Source of the DNA: an uncultured Hydrogenophaga sp.
GTDB taxonomy: Bacteria; Pseudomonadota; Gammaproteobacteria; Burkholderiales; Burkholderiaceae_C
DNA length: 64,000 bases
Direction of reading: 5' to 3'
Assembly: GCF_958439165.1 (NCBI RefSeq)
Contig: NZ_OY288124.1
Coordinates: 1 to 64,000, forward strand
The notes beneath the pieces are model-generated. The model saw only the letters and a list, made by a program, of their open reading frames with translations, ran no database searches and was not told where the DNA came from. Positions 23,388 through 32,017 of this stretch are shown here, in pieces. The position numbers and the translations under genes were made by a program. Within the stretch, counting starts at the first letter, position 1. Each line of letters starts with the position of its first letter.

Positions 23388-24431
23388 ATGGATATCACCC
23401 AGCTGCTGGCCTTCAGCGTCAAGAACAAAGCATCCGACCTTCACCTCTCCGCTGGTCTGCCACCCATGATACGGGTGCATGGCGACGTGCGACGCATCAA
23501 CGTCGAGCCGCTGGACCACAAGGCTGTCCACGCCATGGTGTACGACATCATGAACGACAGCCAGCGCAAGCACTTCGAGGAGTTCCTGGAAGTCGACTTC
23601 TCGTTCGAGATCGAAGGCCTGTCGCGTTTCCGGGTCAACGCCTTCAACCAGAACCGCGGCGCCGGCGCCGTGTTCCGGACCATTCCGAGCAAGATCCTCA
23701 CGCTCGAGCAGCTCAACGCACCCAAGATCTTCGGCGACCTGGCGCTCAAGCCGCGTGGCCTGGTGCTGGTCACCGGCCCGACCGGCTCGGGCAAGTCCAC
23801 CACGCTGGCCGGCATGGTCAACCACCTGAACGAATCCGAGTACGGCCACATCCTGACCATCGAGGACCCGGTCGAATTCGTGCACGAGTCCAAGAAATGC
23901 CTGGTCAACCAGCGCGAGGTCGGCCCGCACACGCTGAGCTTCTCCAACGCCCTGCGTTCGGCGCTGCGCGAAGACCCGGATGCCATTCTGGTGGGTGAGC
24001 TTCGCGACCTGGAAACCATCCGCCTGGCCATGACCGCAGCGGAAACCGGCCACCTGGTGTTCGGCACGCTGCACACCAGCAGCGCGGCCAAGACCATCGA
24101 CCGCGTGATCGACGTGTTCCCGGCCGAAGAGAAGGACATGGTCCGCGCCATGCTGTCGGAATCGCTGGTCGCGGTGATCTCCCAGACCTTGTGCAAGCTC
24201 AAGGACGGCAGCGGCCGGGTGGCAGCACACGAGATCATGCTGGGCACCAGCGCCATCCGCAACCTGATCCGCGAAGCCAAGGTGGCCCAGATGTACTCGG
24301 CCATCCAGACCGGCAACAACGTCGGCATGCAGACCCTCGACCAGAACCTGGCCGAACTGGTCAAGCGCAACGTGATCAGCGCCGCCGAGGCCCGCAGCAA
24401 GGCGAAGATCCCCGAGAACTTCCCCGGATAA
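23388..24431 (+). CDS. pilT: type IV pilus retraction ATPase
   Basis: 347 aa, the usual PilT length. An N-terminal PAS-like domain (ASDLHLSAGLPPMIRVHG) precedes the RecA-like ATPase with Walker A GPTGSGKSTTLA, an acidic Asp box (ILTIEDPVEFVH), Walker B (DAILVGELRD) and the His box GTLHTSSAAKTIDR. The retraction-specific AIRNLIRE motif near the C-terminus is intact. The hexamer sits at the inner-membrane base of the pilus and powers retraction for twitching and DNA uptake. pilU follows five bases on. Confidence 0.97.
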   Translation: MDITQLLAFSVKNKASDLHLSAGLPPMIRVHGDVRRINVEPLDHKAVHAMVYDIMNDSQRKHFEEFLEVDFSFEIEGLSRFRVNAFNQNRGAGAVFRTIPSKILTLEQLNAPKIFGDLALKPRGLVLVTGPTGSGKSTTLAGMVNHLNESEYGHILTIEDPVEFVHESKKCLVNQREVGPHTLSFSNALRSALREDPDAILVGELRDLETIRLAMTAAETGHLVFGTLHTSSAAKTIDRVIDVFPAEEKDMVRAMLSESLVAVISQTLCKLKDGSGRVAAHEIMLGTSAIRNLIREAKVAQMYSAIQTGNNVGMQTLDQNLAELVKRNVISAAEARSKAKIPENFPG

Positions 24432-24436
24432 GCACC

Positions 24437-25573
24437 ATGGAACGCGACCAGGCATCCAAGTTCATCAACGACCTGCTCAAGCTGATGCTGAGCCGGGGCG
24501 GAAGCGACCTGTTCATCACGGCCGACTTCCCGCCTGCCATCAAGGTCGATGGCTCGGTGGTCAAGGTCTCGCCGCAGCCCCTGACCGGCGGCCACACGCT
24601 GGCGCTGGCCCGGGCCATCATGAACGACAAGCAGGCGGCCGAGTTCGAGCGCACCAAGGAGTGCAACTTCGCCATCTCGCCGCCCTCGATCGGGCGGTTC
24701 CGGGTCAGCGCCTTCGTGCAGCAGGGCAGGATCGGCATGGTCATGCGGACCATCCCCATGAACCTGCCCAGCATCGACAAGATGGGTCTGCCCCAGGTGC
24801 TCAAGGACGTGGCCCTGAGCAAACGCGGCCTGTGCATCCTGGTGGGTGCCACCGGCTCCGGCAAATCGACCTCGCTGGCGGCCATGGTCGACTGGCGCAA
24901 CGAGAACACGCAGGGCCACATCATCACCATCGAGGATCCGATCGAGTTCGTGCACCCGCACAAGAACTGCGTGGTGACGCAGCGCGAGGTGGGCCTGGAC
25001 ACCGACAGCTGGGAAGCGGCTCTGAAGAACACGCTGCGCCAGGCGCCGGACGTGATCCTGATGGGCGAGATCCGCGATCGGGAGACCATGGAACACGCCG
25101 TGCAGTTCGCGGAAACCGGCCACCTCTGCCTGGCAACCCTGCATGCCAACAGCGCCAACCAGGCGCTGGACCGCATCATCAACTTCTTCCCGGAAGAGCG
25201 CCGCGCACAGCTGCTCATGGACCTGTCCCTGAACCTGCGGGCACTCATCTCGCAGCGACTGATCCCCCGGCAGGACAACAAGGGCCGCCATGCCGTGGTG
25301 GAAATCATGCTGAACTCCCCGCTCATCTCCGACCTGATCTTCAAGGGCGATGTGAGCGAGATCAAGGAGATCATGAAGAAGAGCACCAACATCGGCATGC
25401 AGACCTTCGACCAGGCGCTGTTCAACGCCTTCGAGGCCAACCTGATCACGCTGGAAGACGCCCTGCGCAATGCCGATTCGCTCAACGACCTGCGACTGCA
25501 GATCAAGCTCAACAGCCAGCGCGCCAAAACCCAGGACCTGGCGGCCGGTACCGAGCACCTGACCATCATCTGA
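24437..25573 (+). CDS. pilU: PilT-dependent retraction ATPase
   Basis: 378 aa. It is the PilT paralogue, with SRGGSDLFITADFPPAIKVDG, Walker A GATGSGKSTSLA, ITIEDPIEFVH, ILMGEIRDRETME and TLHANSANQALDRI. The sequence EIMLNSPLISDLIFKG replaces PilT's AIRNLIRE region, as expected for PilU. It has the longer C-terminal tail of the family. PilU adds force to PilT-driven retraction. It starts five bases after the pilT stop, in one operon. Confidence 0.96.
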   Translation: MERDQASKFINDLLKLMLSRGGSDLFITADFPPAIKVDGSVVKVSPQPLTGGHTLALARAIMNDKQAAEFERTKECNFAISPPSIGRFRVSAFVQQGRIGMVMRTIPMNLPSIDKMGLPQVLKDVALSKRGLCILVGATGSGKSTSLAAMVDWRNENTQGHIITIEDPIEFVHPHKNCVVTQREVGLDTDSWEAALKNTLRQAPDVILMGEIRDRETMEHAVQFAETGHLCLATLHANSANQALDRIINFFPEERRAQLLMDLSLNLRALISQRLIPRQDNKGRHAVVEIMLNSPLISDLIFKGDVSEIKEIMKKSTNIGMQTFDQALFNAFEANLITLEDALRNADSLNDLRLQIKLNSQRAKTQDLAAGTEHLTII

Positions 25574-25628
25574 TGAGCGATTGATTTACAGTCCCGGGCT
25601 TCACAACAACCCGAGACAAGGCTCCCGC

Positions 25629-26528
25629 ATGACCGCCGCACCCCGCACTTACGACGCCATCGAACCCCGCCAGGTCGCCTTCATCGGTCTGGGCGTCATG
25701 GGCTCGCCCATGGCCGGCCACCTGGCCCGCGCAGGCCACCGCGTCACCGTCTACAACCGCACGGCTGCCAAGGCCGAGGCATGGGCCAAGACCTACGGGG
25801 GCAGCTTCAAGACCACACCGCGCGAAGCGGCCCAGGGCGCCGACATCGTGTTCGCCTGCGTCGGCAACGACGACGACCTGCGTGCCGTGGTGCTGGGCGC
25901 CGATGGCGCCTTCGCCGGCATGAAGGCCGGCGCGATCTTTGTGGACCACACCACCGCCTCCGCCGATGTGGCCCGCGAGCTCTCGACGGCAGCACGCACC
26001 CTGGGCCTGCAGTTCATCGATGCGCCGGTATCCGGCGGCCAGGCCGGCGCCGAGAACGGCGCGCTCACCGTGATGTGCGGCGGCGATCAGGCGGCCTTCG
26101 ATACGGCCCGCCCGGTGGGCATGGCCTTCTCCAAGGCGTTCACCCGCATGGGCGAAAGCGGCGCCGGCCAGCTGACCAAGATGGTCAACCAGATCGCCAT
26201 TGCCGGGCTGGTGCAGGGCCTGTCGGAAGCCATCGCCTTCGGCCAGAAGGCCGGGCTCGACGTGAACCTGGTGCTCGACGTCATCGGCAAGGGTGCTGCC
26301 CAGAGCTGGCAGATGGACAACCGTGGCAAGACCATGGTGGCCGACCAGTTCAACTTCGGCTTCGCCGTCGACTGGATGCGCAAGGACCTGGGTCTGGTGC
26401 TGGACGAAGCCAAGCGCAATGGCGCCCGCCTGCCGGTGACGGCCCTGGTCGACCAGTTCTATGCCGACGTGCAGGCCATGGGAGGCCAGCGCATGGACAC
26501 CTCCAGCCTGATCAAGCGGCTGCGCTGA
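25629..26528 (+). CDS. 3-hydroxyisobutyrate dehydrogenase-like NAD(P)-dependent oxidoreductase, 299 aa
   Basis: The Rossmann motif is FIGLGVMGSPMAGHLARAG (about residues 18-36). It is followed by NRTAAKAEAW, the substrate loop DAPVSGGQAGAENGALTVMCGG and the catalytic Lys in GQLTKMVNQI, then the helical C-terminal dimer domain. This is the beta-hydroxyacid dehydrogenase family (3-hydroxyisobutyrate, tartronate semialdehyde, 6-phosphogluconate-like). The exact substrate is not readable. It stands alone between pilU and a strong terminator. Confidence 0.88.
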   Translation: MTAAPRTYDAIEPRQVAFIGLGVMGSPMAGHLARAGHRVTVYNRTAAKAEAWAKTYGGSFKTTPREAAQGADIVFACVGNDDDLRAVVLGADGAFAGMKAGAIFVDHTTASADVARELSTAARTLGLQFIDAPVSGGQAGAENGALTVMCGGDQAAFDTARPVGMAFSKAFTRMGESGAGQLTKMVNQIAIAGLVQGLSEAIAFGQKAGLDVNLVLDVIGKGAAQSWQMDNRGKTMVADQFNFGFAVDWMRKDLGLVLDEAKRNGARLPVTALVDQFYADVQAMGGQRMDTSSLIKRLR

Positions 26529-26545
26529 TCGCCGGCGCCGAAACG

Positions 26546-26572
26546 AAAAAGGGGCTCTTGGGCCCCTTTTTT
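26546..26572. terminator. bidirectional intrinsic terminator
   Basis: AAAAAGGGGC and GCCCCTTTTTT pair around TCTTGG, giving a GC stem with A and T runs on either side. It works in both directions, ending the oxidoreductase gene (+) and the dolP-like operon (-). Confidence 0.93.
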
Positions 26573-26588
26573 CATGGCGGCAGCCCGA

Positions 26589-27257
26589 TCAGTTGGGCTG
26601 CGCCGCAGGACGGCTCGCCGGCGTCTCGGTCGGTCCCTGGGTGCCGATGCGGGCCAGCTCTTCTTCCGTGAGGATCTCGAACACGCGCACCACCCGCATC
26701 ACGCCCGAGGTGTTGCGTGCAATGTCGGTGGCACGGGTGGCCTCGCGCTGGGTGACGCGGCCCATCAGATAGACCGTGCCGCGGGTGGTCACGACCTTGA
26801 AGGCCACGGCCGACAGGTCCTTGGCATCCACCATGCCGGCCTTGACCTTGCCGGTGATCAGCGTGTCGGACGAGCGCTGGCTGAAACTGGGCGAATTCAC
26901 CACCCCCAGTTCGTTGACGATGCTGCGCACGTTGTCGACACCGGCCACCGTCTTTTCCACCTCGGCCTTGACGGCTTCGCTGGCGGCCTCGCCGGTGAGC
27001 AGCACCTGCCGGTTGTAGCTGGTGACGGACACATTGGCCCGCTCGCCGAACTGCTCCTTGATGCGGTTGCTGGCGCGCAGCTCGATGCCCTGGTCGTCCA
27101 GCTGGGCACCGGAAGTGCGGCGGTCGACGGCGACCAGCGCCGAACCGACGGCACCACCGACCACCAGCGGAGCGCAGGCGCTCATCAGGCCGGAGAAGGC
27201 CACGCCGGCCAGCAGCAGGCTGGCGCGGCGACGGGAAGGGGCAAGGGGAAGGCTCAT
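26589..27257 (-). CDS. dolP: BON-domain lipoprotein, DolP/YraP-like, 222 aa
   Basis: A lipoprotein signal (SLLLAGVAFSGLMSAC) puts the lipid-modified Cys near residue 27; the residue at -3 is Met, slightly unusual. Two BON domains follow: IKEQFGERANVSVTSYNRQ with VLLTGEA, and ITGKVKAGMV with GTVYLMGRVTQRE. DolP binds anionic lipid at the outer membrane and supports envelope integrity. The start overlaps the stop of the SIS gene upstream (ATGA). The C-terminus carries a short Pro/Ala-rich tail. Confidence 0.9.
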   Translation of the reverse strand: MSLPLAPSRRRASLLLAGVAFSGLMSACAPLVVGGAVGSALVAVDRRTSGAQLDDQGIELRASNRIKEQFGERANVSVTSYNRQVLLTGEAASEAVKAEVEKTVAGVDNVRSIVNELGVVNSPSFSQRSSDTLITGKVKAGMVDAKDLSAVAFKVVTTRGTVYLMGRVTQREATRATDIARNTSGVMRVVRVFEILTEEELARIGTQGPTETPASRPAAQPN

Positions 27258-27874
27258 GTCAGGTTCTCCGGGTCGGGAAGGGGTTCTTCGGGCAGGCCGA
27301 GCAACTGGGCATCCACGCCGTCGCACACGCAGTGCAGCACCAGCTGATGGACCTCCAGGATGCGGGCCGGGTGATCGTGCGGCACACAGATGTGCACGTC
27401 GGTGTCGCGCAGCACGGCAGTCAGCCGTCCCCCGCGGGCGCCGGTGAGGGCCACCACCGTCATGTCGCGCTCGTGAGCGGATTCCACGGCGGCCAGCAGG
27501 TTGGCGGCCTGACCGACACCGCCGACCACCAGCAGCACGTCGCCGGTCTGACCCAGCGCCCGGACCTGGCGGGCATACACCCAGCCAGGGTCGAAGTCCT
27601 GGGCCACGGCGGTGATGACCGCAGAGTCGGCAGACAGGGCCAGCGCGGCGAGCTCGGGACGCTCACGCTCGAAGCGTCCCATGAAGCTGGCGGCAAAGAG
27701 CTGGGCGGCGGCAGCCGAAGGCCCGTTGCCGCATGCCATCACCTTGCCGCCCCCGGTGACGCAGGCCAGCACGGCATGGATGGCGGACTCCACCATGGGC
27801 GCCAGGGCCGGGGCGCACTGGTACTTGAGATCGGCACTGTCGATGAACTGTTGCTGGATGCGCTGCGAAAGCAT
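27254..27874 (-). CDS. diaA: SIS-domain protein, DiaA/GmhA-like, 206 aa
   Basis: A SIS sugar-isomerase fold with the phosphosugar loop region VMACGNGPSAAAAQLFAA, then GDVLLVVGGVGQAANLLAAV and the helical ends. In this chromosomal context (next to yraN, dolP and rsmI) it corresponds to DiaA, which binds DnaA and helps start replication; a phosphoheptose isomerase role is less likely. In the second loop VGGVGQAAN replaces the usual serine-rich turn, which argues against sugar isomerase activity. It is coupled to dolP by a 4-base overlap. Confidence 0.85.
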   Translation of the reverse strand: MLSQRIQQQFIDSADLKYQCAPALAPMVESAIHAVLACVTGGGKVMACGNGPSAAAAQLFAASFMGRFERERPELAALALSADSAVITAVAQDFDPGWVYARQVRALGQTGDVLLVVGGVGQAANLLAAVESAHERDMTVVALTGARGGRLTAVLRDTDVHICVPHDHPARILEVHQLVLHCVCDGVDAQLLGLPEEPLPDPENLT

Positions 27875-27913
27875 GGGGCGATGATAGCGGCGGGCGAAAC
27901 GTCAGCAGACGTG

Positions 27914-28312
27914 TCAAAAGGCATCGTGCGTGTCGAAGGCGGCCTGCAACCACTGCAGGTCGCCATCCGGTCCGTCGATCAGGACCGCATCGAAGCGGCA
28001 TGGGGGTTCGGATCGGCAGCGCAGCAAAAAGTGCCGCGCTGCCAGCACGATGCGCCGGCGCTTGGTCGGCGTGATGCTGGCACCGGCCCCACCACGGTCG
28101 CCGCGGCTGCGCTGGCGCACCTCGACGAAGACCAGCGTGCCGTCACGCTCCCGCATAATCAGATCGATTTCGCCGCCACCCCGACCCGGGGTCCTGAAGT
28201 TGCGGGCCACCATGCGCAGCCCCTGCGCCTGCAGGTGCTGCAGAGCCCGGTCTTCAGCGGCGTTGCCCCGCTCCCGTGTCGTGAGCCGGTGCGCTTTTCC
28301 TTCGAGGTCCAT
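27914..28312 (-). CDS. yraN: YraN-family (UPF0102) nuclease-like protein, 132 aa
   Basis: A compact endonuclease-like fold: RGNAAEDRALQHLQAQGLRM, then NFRTPGRGGGEIDLIMRE and LVFVEVRQRS. The E...D...E-x-K-like core is present except that the usual Lys of EVK appears as Arg (EVRQR). The function is unknown; Holliday-junction-resolvase-like fold. AAGGAG eight bases before ATG 28312 supports this start rather than the longer frame. The start codon directly abuts the presumed GTG start of the divergent rsmI. Confidence 0.85.
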   Translation of the reverse strand: MDLEGKAHRLTTRERGNAAEDRALQHLQAQGLRMVARNFRTPGRGGGEIDLIMRERDGTLVFVEVRQRSRGDRGGAGASITPTKRRRIVLAARHFLLRCRSEPPCRFDAVLIDGPDGDLQWLQAAFDTHDAF

Positions 28313-29254
28313 GTGTCCGCTCCTTCCCCGTCGTTGCTGACTGCCGCTGCCGAGGCTGCCCGCCACCAGGACCATCCGCCGGGCACCCTCTACATGGTGG
28401 CCACGCCCATCGGCAACCTGGCCGACATCGGCCTGCGGGCCTTATACGTGCTGTCGCTGGCCGATACGGTGGCCTGCGAGGACACCCGGCACACCAGCAG
28501 CCTGCTGGCCGGTTACGGGCTGCACAAACCGCTGCTGGCCGTGCACGAGCACAACGAGGCCGAAGCAGCCCAGGCCGTTGTCCAACGGCTGCAGCAGGGC
28601 GAACGGGTGGCCTACGTGAGCGATGCCGGCACACCCGGCGTGAGCGATCCGGGTGCGCGGCTGGTGGCAGCGGTGCAGGCGGCCGGTCTGCGCTGCATGC
28701 CCCTGCCCGGCCCGAGTGCGGTCACCGCCCTGCTGAGCGTGGCCGGCGAGACCGGGTGGGACGGGCGCTTCGTCTTCCAGGGCTTCCTCTCGTCGCGCCG
28801 GGCCGAGCGCCAGCGGCAGGTCCAGGACATGGCCGCCGACCCCCGTGCCCATGTGCTGCTGGAAGCGCCCCATCGCATCGAGGCCCTGGCCGTGGATCTG
28901 GCGGCGCTGGGTGACCGCTGCGTCAGCCTCGGGCGCGAGCTGACCAAACAGTTCGAGGAGCTGGTGCGCCTGCCGGCAGCCAGTCTGCCGGACTGGCTGG
29001 GGGCCGGCGCCCACCGGACCCGAGGCGAGTTCGTGCTGATGGTGCACCCGGCCAGTGCCGCAGCCGCCGACGGACTCGACGCCACCACGCTGCGCACGCT
29101 CGACCTTTTGCTGGCAGAACTGCCTCTGAAGACGGCGGTACGGCTGTGTGCCGAGATCACCGGCCAGCCGCGCAATGCGGTGTACGGGGCAGCGCTGGAG
29201 CGCCGGTCCGGACGCGAGAGTCCGGACGATGCCGACGACGAGGTCAGCGACTGA
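28313..29254 (+). CDS. rsmI: 16S rRNA 2'-O-ribose C1402 methyltransferase
   Basis: The tetrapyrrole-methylase fold typical of RsmI: TLYMVATPIGNLADIGLRAL, ACEDTRHTSSLL, VAYVSDAGTPGVSDPG and LPGPSAVTALLS. It methylates C1402 of 16S rRNA with SAM. The start is uncertain: GTG 28313 gives 313 aa, and a TTG at 28334 is also possible. ATG 28394 would remove the conserved first strand. The C-terminal tail is acidic. It is divergent from yraN with no spacer, so each gene's promoter must lie inside the other. Confidence 0.9.
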   Translation: MSAPSPSLLTAAAEAARHQDHPPGTLYMVATPIGNLADIGLRALYVLSLADTVACEDTRHTSSLLAGYGLHKPLLAVHEHNEAEAAQAVVQRLQQGERVAYVSDAGTPGVSDPGARLVAAVQAAGLRCMPLPGPSAVTALLSVAGETGWDGRFVFQGFLSSRRAERQRQVQDMAADPRAHVLLEAPHRIEALAVDLAALGDRCVSLGRELTKQFEELVRLPAASLPDWLGAGAHRTRGEFVLMVHPASAAAADGLDATTLRTLDLLLAELPLKTAVRLCAEITGQPRNAVYGAALERRSGRESPDDADDEVSD

Positions 29255-29579
29255 GGCGGCCCACCGGCCCGTCGGCCGGGGCGGCGGCGGGTGCGCCGTG
29301 TTCACGCACCTCGGTGGCCTGCACGTCCACCACATCGGCCGTCGAGGGGCCGGGGCGGAACATGCCCTGGGCGTAGCGCTCCCGGGCCTGACGGAACTGC
29401 TGGAACAGCACCACCGGCGCCGGCTTGCGTCCGGTCAGCAGCGACCACAGCGACACGGCCAGCACCACCACCAGCGAGGCCAGCATGAGGCTGACCAGGA
29501 AGACGGTGGCAGCCAGGGCGAAGACCATCCGCAGCGCGAAGCGCAGCAGGCGGGAAATCAGGTCGGCGAATGTGTTCAT
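29244..29579 (-). CDS. small membrane protein, unknown, 111 aa
   Basis: Not recognised. The N-terminal half carries a long hydrophobic stretch (about residues 18-45; FALRMVFALAATVFLVSLML then VVVLAVSLWSLL), one long or two short membrane segments. A basic loop (GRKPAPVVLFQQFRQARERY) and a Pro/Ala-rich soluble tail follow. The ATG at 29579 is preferred over a longer frame. It overlaps the convergent rsmI gene by 11 bases and is divergent from the DUF502 gene. Confidence 0.6.
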   Translation of the reverse strand: MNTFADLISRLLRFALRMVFALAATVFLVSLMLASLVVVLAVSLWSLLTGRKPAPVVLFQQFRQARERYAQGMFRPGPSTADVVDVQATEVREHGAPAAAPADGPVGRLSR

Positions 29580-29692
29580 GTGAAGTCTGAGTGACGGCGA
29601 GCGGGGGAGTTCCGGCCGGAAGACGACAGATGCGGCCATTGTGCCGAACTGCAAGTGGCGCTGCTATGCTGGCCGATTGCTCCGGTAACGCC

Positions 29693-30283
29693 ATGAAACG
29701 TCTGTATTCCTACTTTTTCCGCGGTCTGATCACCTTCCTGCCGCTGGCCCTGACGGTCTACCTGCTCTATGTGTTCGTGGTGTGGGTCGAATCGCTGGCC
29801 ATGCGGATGGTGCGACCCATCACCGGCGACTTCTACCTGCCCGGGCTGGGCATCGTCCTGGGTGCGGCGCTGATCCTGGCGCTGGGCGTGCTGGTGTCGC
29901 AGCGCTATGTGGCCAAGGCGCTGTCATGGCTGGAACTGCCCTTCACCAACCTGCCGGTGATCAAGAGCGTCTATTCCTCGCTCAAGAACTTTGCCGACTA
30001 TTTCGCACCCCACGAGAAGGACAGCCAGCAGGTGGTGCTGCTGCGCAAGCCGGGCGACGAGATGTCCATCGTCGGGCTGGTGACGCGGCAGAACTTCGAC
30101 GGTCTTCCGGGCGCGCTGGGCCAGCTCGACCAGGTGGCGGTGTACCTGCCCATGGGCTACATGATCGGCGGCTACACCGTGTTCGTGCCACGCACCTGGA
30201 TCACGCCGATCGAGATGTCGGTGGAGGAAGCCATGCGCTCATCGCTGATCGCGTGGATGGCGTCCAACCGCAAGCCGGAATAG
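29693..30283 (+). CDS. DUF502 membrane protein, 196 aa
   Basis: Two N-terminal membrane segments (GLITFLPLALTVYLLYVFVV and LPGLGIVLGAALILALGVLV) precede a soluble domain with IKSVYSSLKNFADYF, VVLLRKPGDEMSIVGLVT and YMIGGYTVFVPR, matching DUF502. The function is unknown. A TATGCT at 29665-29670 may be its -10 element, 23 bases before the ATG. Confidence 0.85.
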   Translation: MKRLYSYFFRGLITFLPLALTVYLLYVFVVWVESLAMRMVRPITGDFYLPGLGIVLGAALILALGVLVSQRYVAKALSWLELPFTNLPVIKSVYSSLKNFADYFAPHEKDSQQVVLLRKPGDEMSIVGLVTRQNFDGLPGALGQLDQVAVYLPMGYMIGGYTVFVPRTWITPIEMSVEEAMRSSLIAWMASNRKPE

Positions 30284-30324
30284 CAGCCGCAGGAACTCCA
30301 TTGCAGCAGCCGCTTCCAAGGCCC

Positions 30325-30966
30325 ATGACCTTATCCCGACGCCCCTGGCTGCTGGGTGCTGCGGCAGCGGTGGCCTCGGTGGCCACGCCGGCCTGGCTCA
30401 CCCCGGCCCTGGCCCAGACCACCCCGCCCTCGACGCCCCGGCGCCCCACACCGGGCCAGACCGAGGGCCCGTTCTACCCGGTGCGCCTGCCCGACGACCA
30501 CGACGGTGACCTGCTTCGGCAGGGTAACCGGCGCTACGAGCGGGGCCAGGCCGTGTGGCTCGACGGCGTGGTGACCGATCTCGATGGCCGGCCGGTGCAG
30601 GGCGCCGTGGTGGAGATATGGCAGTGCGACCACGACGGCCATTACCACCACCCCGGCGATGGCAACCGGGCCGACCCCGCCTTCCAGGGCTTCGGCCGGG
30701 TCAGCGTCGGCAGCGACGGCCGCTACCGATTCCGCACCCTGCGGCCCGCTGCCTACAGCGGCCGCACGCCCCACATCCACGTGAAGGTCCGGCTGGACCG
30801 CCTGGAGCTGCTGACCACCCAGCTGTATGTGGCCGGCGACCCCGGCAACGAGCGCGACTTCCTGTGGCGCCGGCTCGATGCGGCCAGCCGCGCCGCGCTC
30901 ACCGTGCCCTTCGCGCCTGGCGTGGACGGCCTGCGGGCGCAATTCCCCATCACCGTTCAGCTCTGA
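30325..30966 (+). CDS. exported intradiol ring-cleavage dioxygenase-like protein, 213 aa
   Basis: A twin-arginine-type signal (SRRPWLLGAAAAVASVAT, cleavage likely after ALA near residue 30) precedes an intradiol dioxygenase domain: EGPFYPVRLPDDHDGDL, VQGAVVEIWQCDHDGHYHHP, and YRFRTLRPAAYSGRTPHIHV. The two Tyr and two His expected to bind Fe(III) are present. Cytoplasmic members cleave catechol or protocatechuate; exported single-domain members like this one have no settled role. It follows the DUF502 gene by 41 bases on the same strand. Confidence 0.85.
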   Translation: MTLSRRPWLLGAAAAVASVATPAWLTPALAQTTPPSTPRRPTPGQTEGPFYPVRLPDDHDGDLLRQGNRRYERGQAVWLDGVVTDLDGRPVQGAVVEIWQCDHDGHYHHPGDGNRADPAFQGFGRVSVGSDGRYRFRTLRPAAYSGRTPHIHVKVRLDRLELLTTQLYVAGDPGNERDFLWRRLDAASRAALTVPFAPGVDGLRAQFPITVQL

Positions 30967-30973
30967 GGCATTC

Positions 30974-32017
30974 ATGGATTCGTTGACGCAGATCGCGTTG
31001 GGCTCGGCCGTGACCGTGGCCGTCATGGGACGGCGCACCGCCGTCTGGAAATCGGCCCTGTGGGGCGCCGTGGCCGGCACCCTGCCCGACCTCGACGCCT
31101 TCATCGACCACGGTGATGCCGTGCTCAACATGGTGCTGCACCGGGCCGAGTCGCATGCCCTGCTGTTCCTCACCCTGGGGGCGCCGGTGCTGGCCTGGAT
31201 CGTCGCGCGGCTGCACGGCGAGGGGCCGTTGTGGCGGCGCTGGTGGCTGGCCCTGTGGCTGGCCCTCGTCACCCATCCCCTGCTCGACACCATGACGGTG
31301 TACGGCACCCAGCTGCTGCAACCGTTCTCGGACCACCCGTTCGGCGTGGGCAGCCTGTTCATCATCGACCCGGCCTACACCCTGCCCTTGCTGGCGGGTG
31401 TGATCGCCGTCCTCTGCGGTGCACGGCTGCGCTGGAATCAGGCGGGTCTGGCGCTGAGCACGCTCTACATCGGCTGGAGCGTGCTGGCCCAGCAGCACGC
31501 CACCGAGGTGGCGCGGGCCGATCTGCAGAGCAAGGGCGTGGATGTGCAGCAACTGCTGGTCACGCCGGCGCCGCTCAACACCGTGCTGTGGCGTCTGGTG
31601 GCCATGACGCCCACCCACTACCTGGAAGGCCACTACGGCCTGCTCGACGACGACCGCCAGATCACCTGGACGGTGCACGAGCGCGGCGCGGATCTGGAAG
31701 CGGCCGTGGCCGGACACGCCGGCGCCCAGCGCATACGGGCCTTCAGCCACGGCTACTACAGCCTGTCCCGTGACGGGGACAACTACTTCATCACCGACCT
31801 GCGCATGGGTCAGGAGCCGAGCTATGTGTTCCGCTTCGACCTGGCCGATGGCAGTGGTCAGACGCCGACCGTGGGCCGGGGTGCCCGCAACGATCTGGAC
31901 AGCGGCTTGCGCTGGCTTTCAGCCCGGGTGCGCGGCATCGAGGTGCCGTCACCCGGGGCCCAGGCCCCCGGCGTGAAGCTGCTGGGGGCAGCGGAGCTCA
32001 GCGTCCCAGTGCAGTGA
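30974..32017 (+). CDS. inner-membrane metal-dependent hydrolase, YdjM-like (DUF457 type), 347 aa
   Basis: It opens MDSLTQIALGSAVTVAVMG, then GTLPDLDAFID, HRAESHALLF and WLALVTHPLLDTMTVYGTQL. These are the His/Asp clusters and membrane helices of the LexA-regulated YdjM family. About five membrane segments lie in the first 180 residues, followed by a soluble C-terminal domain of about 160 residues rich in beta strand. The catalytic role is unproven. The last 20 bases overlap the convergent gloA gene. Confidence 0.8.
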   Translation: MDSLTQIALGSAVTVAVMGRRTAVWKSALWGAVAGTLPDLDAFIDHGDAVLNMVLHRAESHALLFLTLGAPVLAWIVARLHGEGPLWRRWWLALWLALVTHPLLDTMTVYGTQLLQPFSDHPFGVGSLFIIDPAYTLPLLAGVIAVLCGARLRWNQAGLALSTLYIGWSVLAQQHATEVARADLQSKGVDVQQLLVTPAPLNTVLWRLVAMTPTHYLEGHYGLLDDDRQITWTVHERGADLEAAVAGHAGAQRIRAFSHGYYSLSRDGDNYFITDLRMGQEPSYVFRFDLADGSGQTPTVGRGARNDLDSGLRWLSARVRGIEVPSPGAQAPGVKLLGAAELSVPVQ

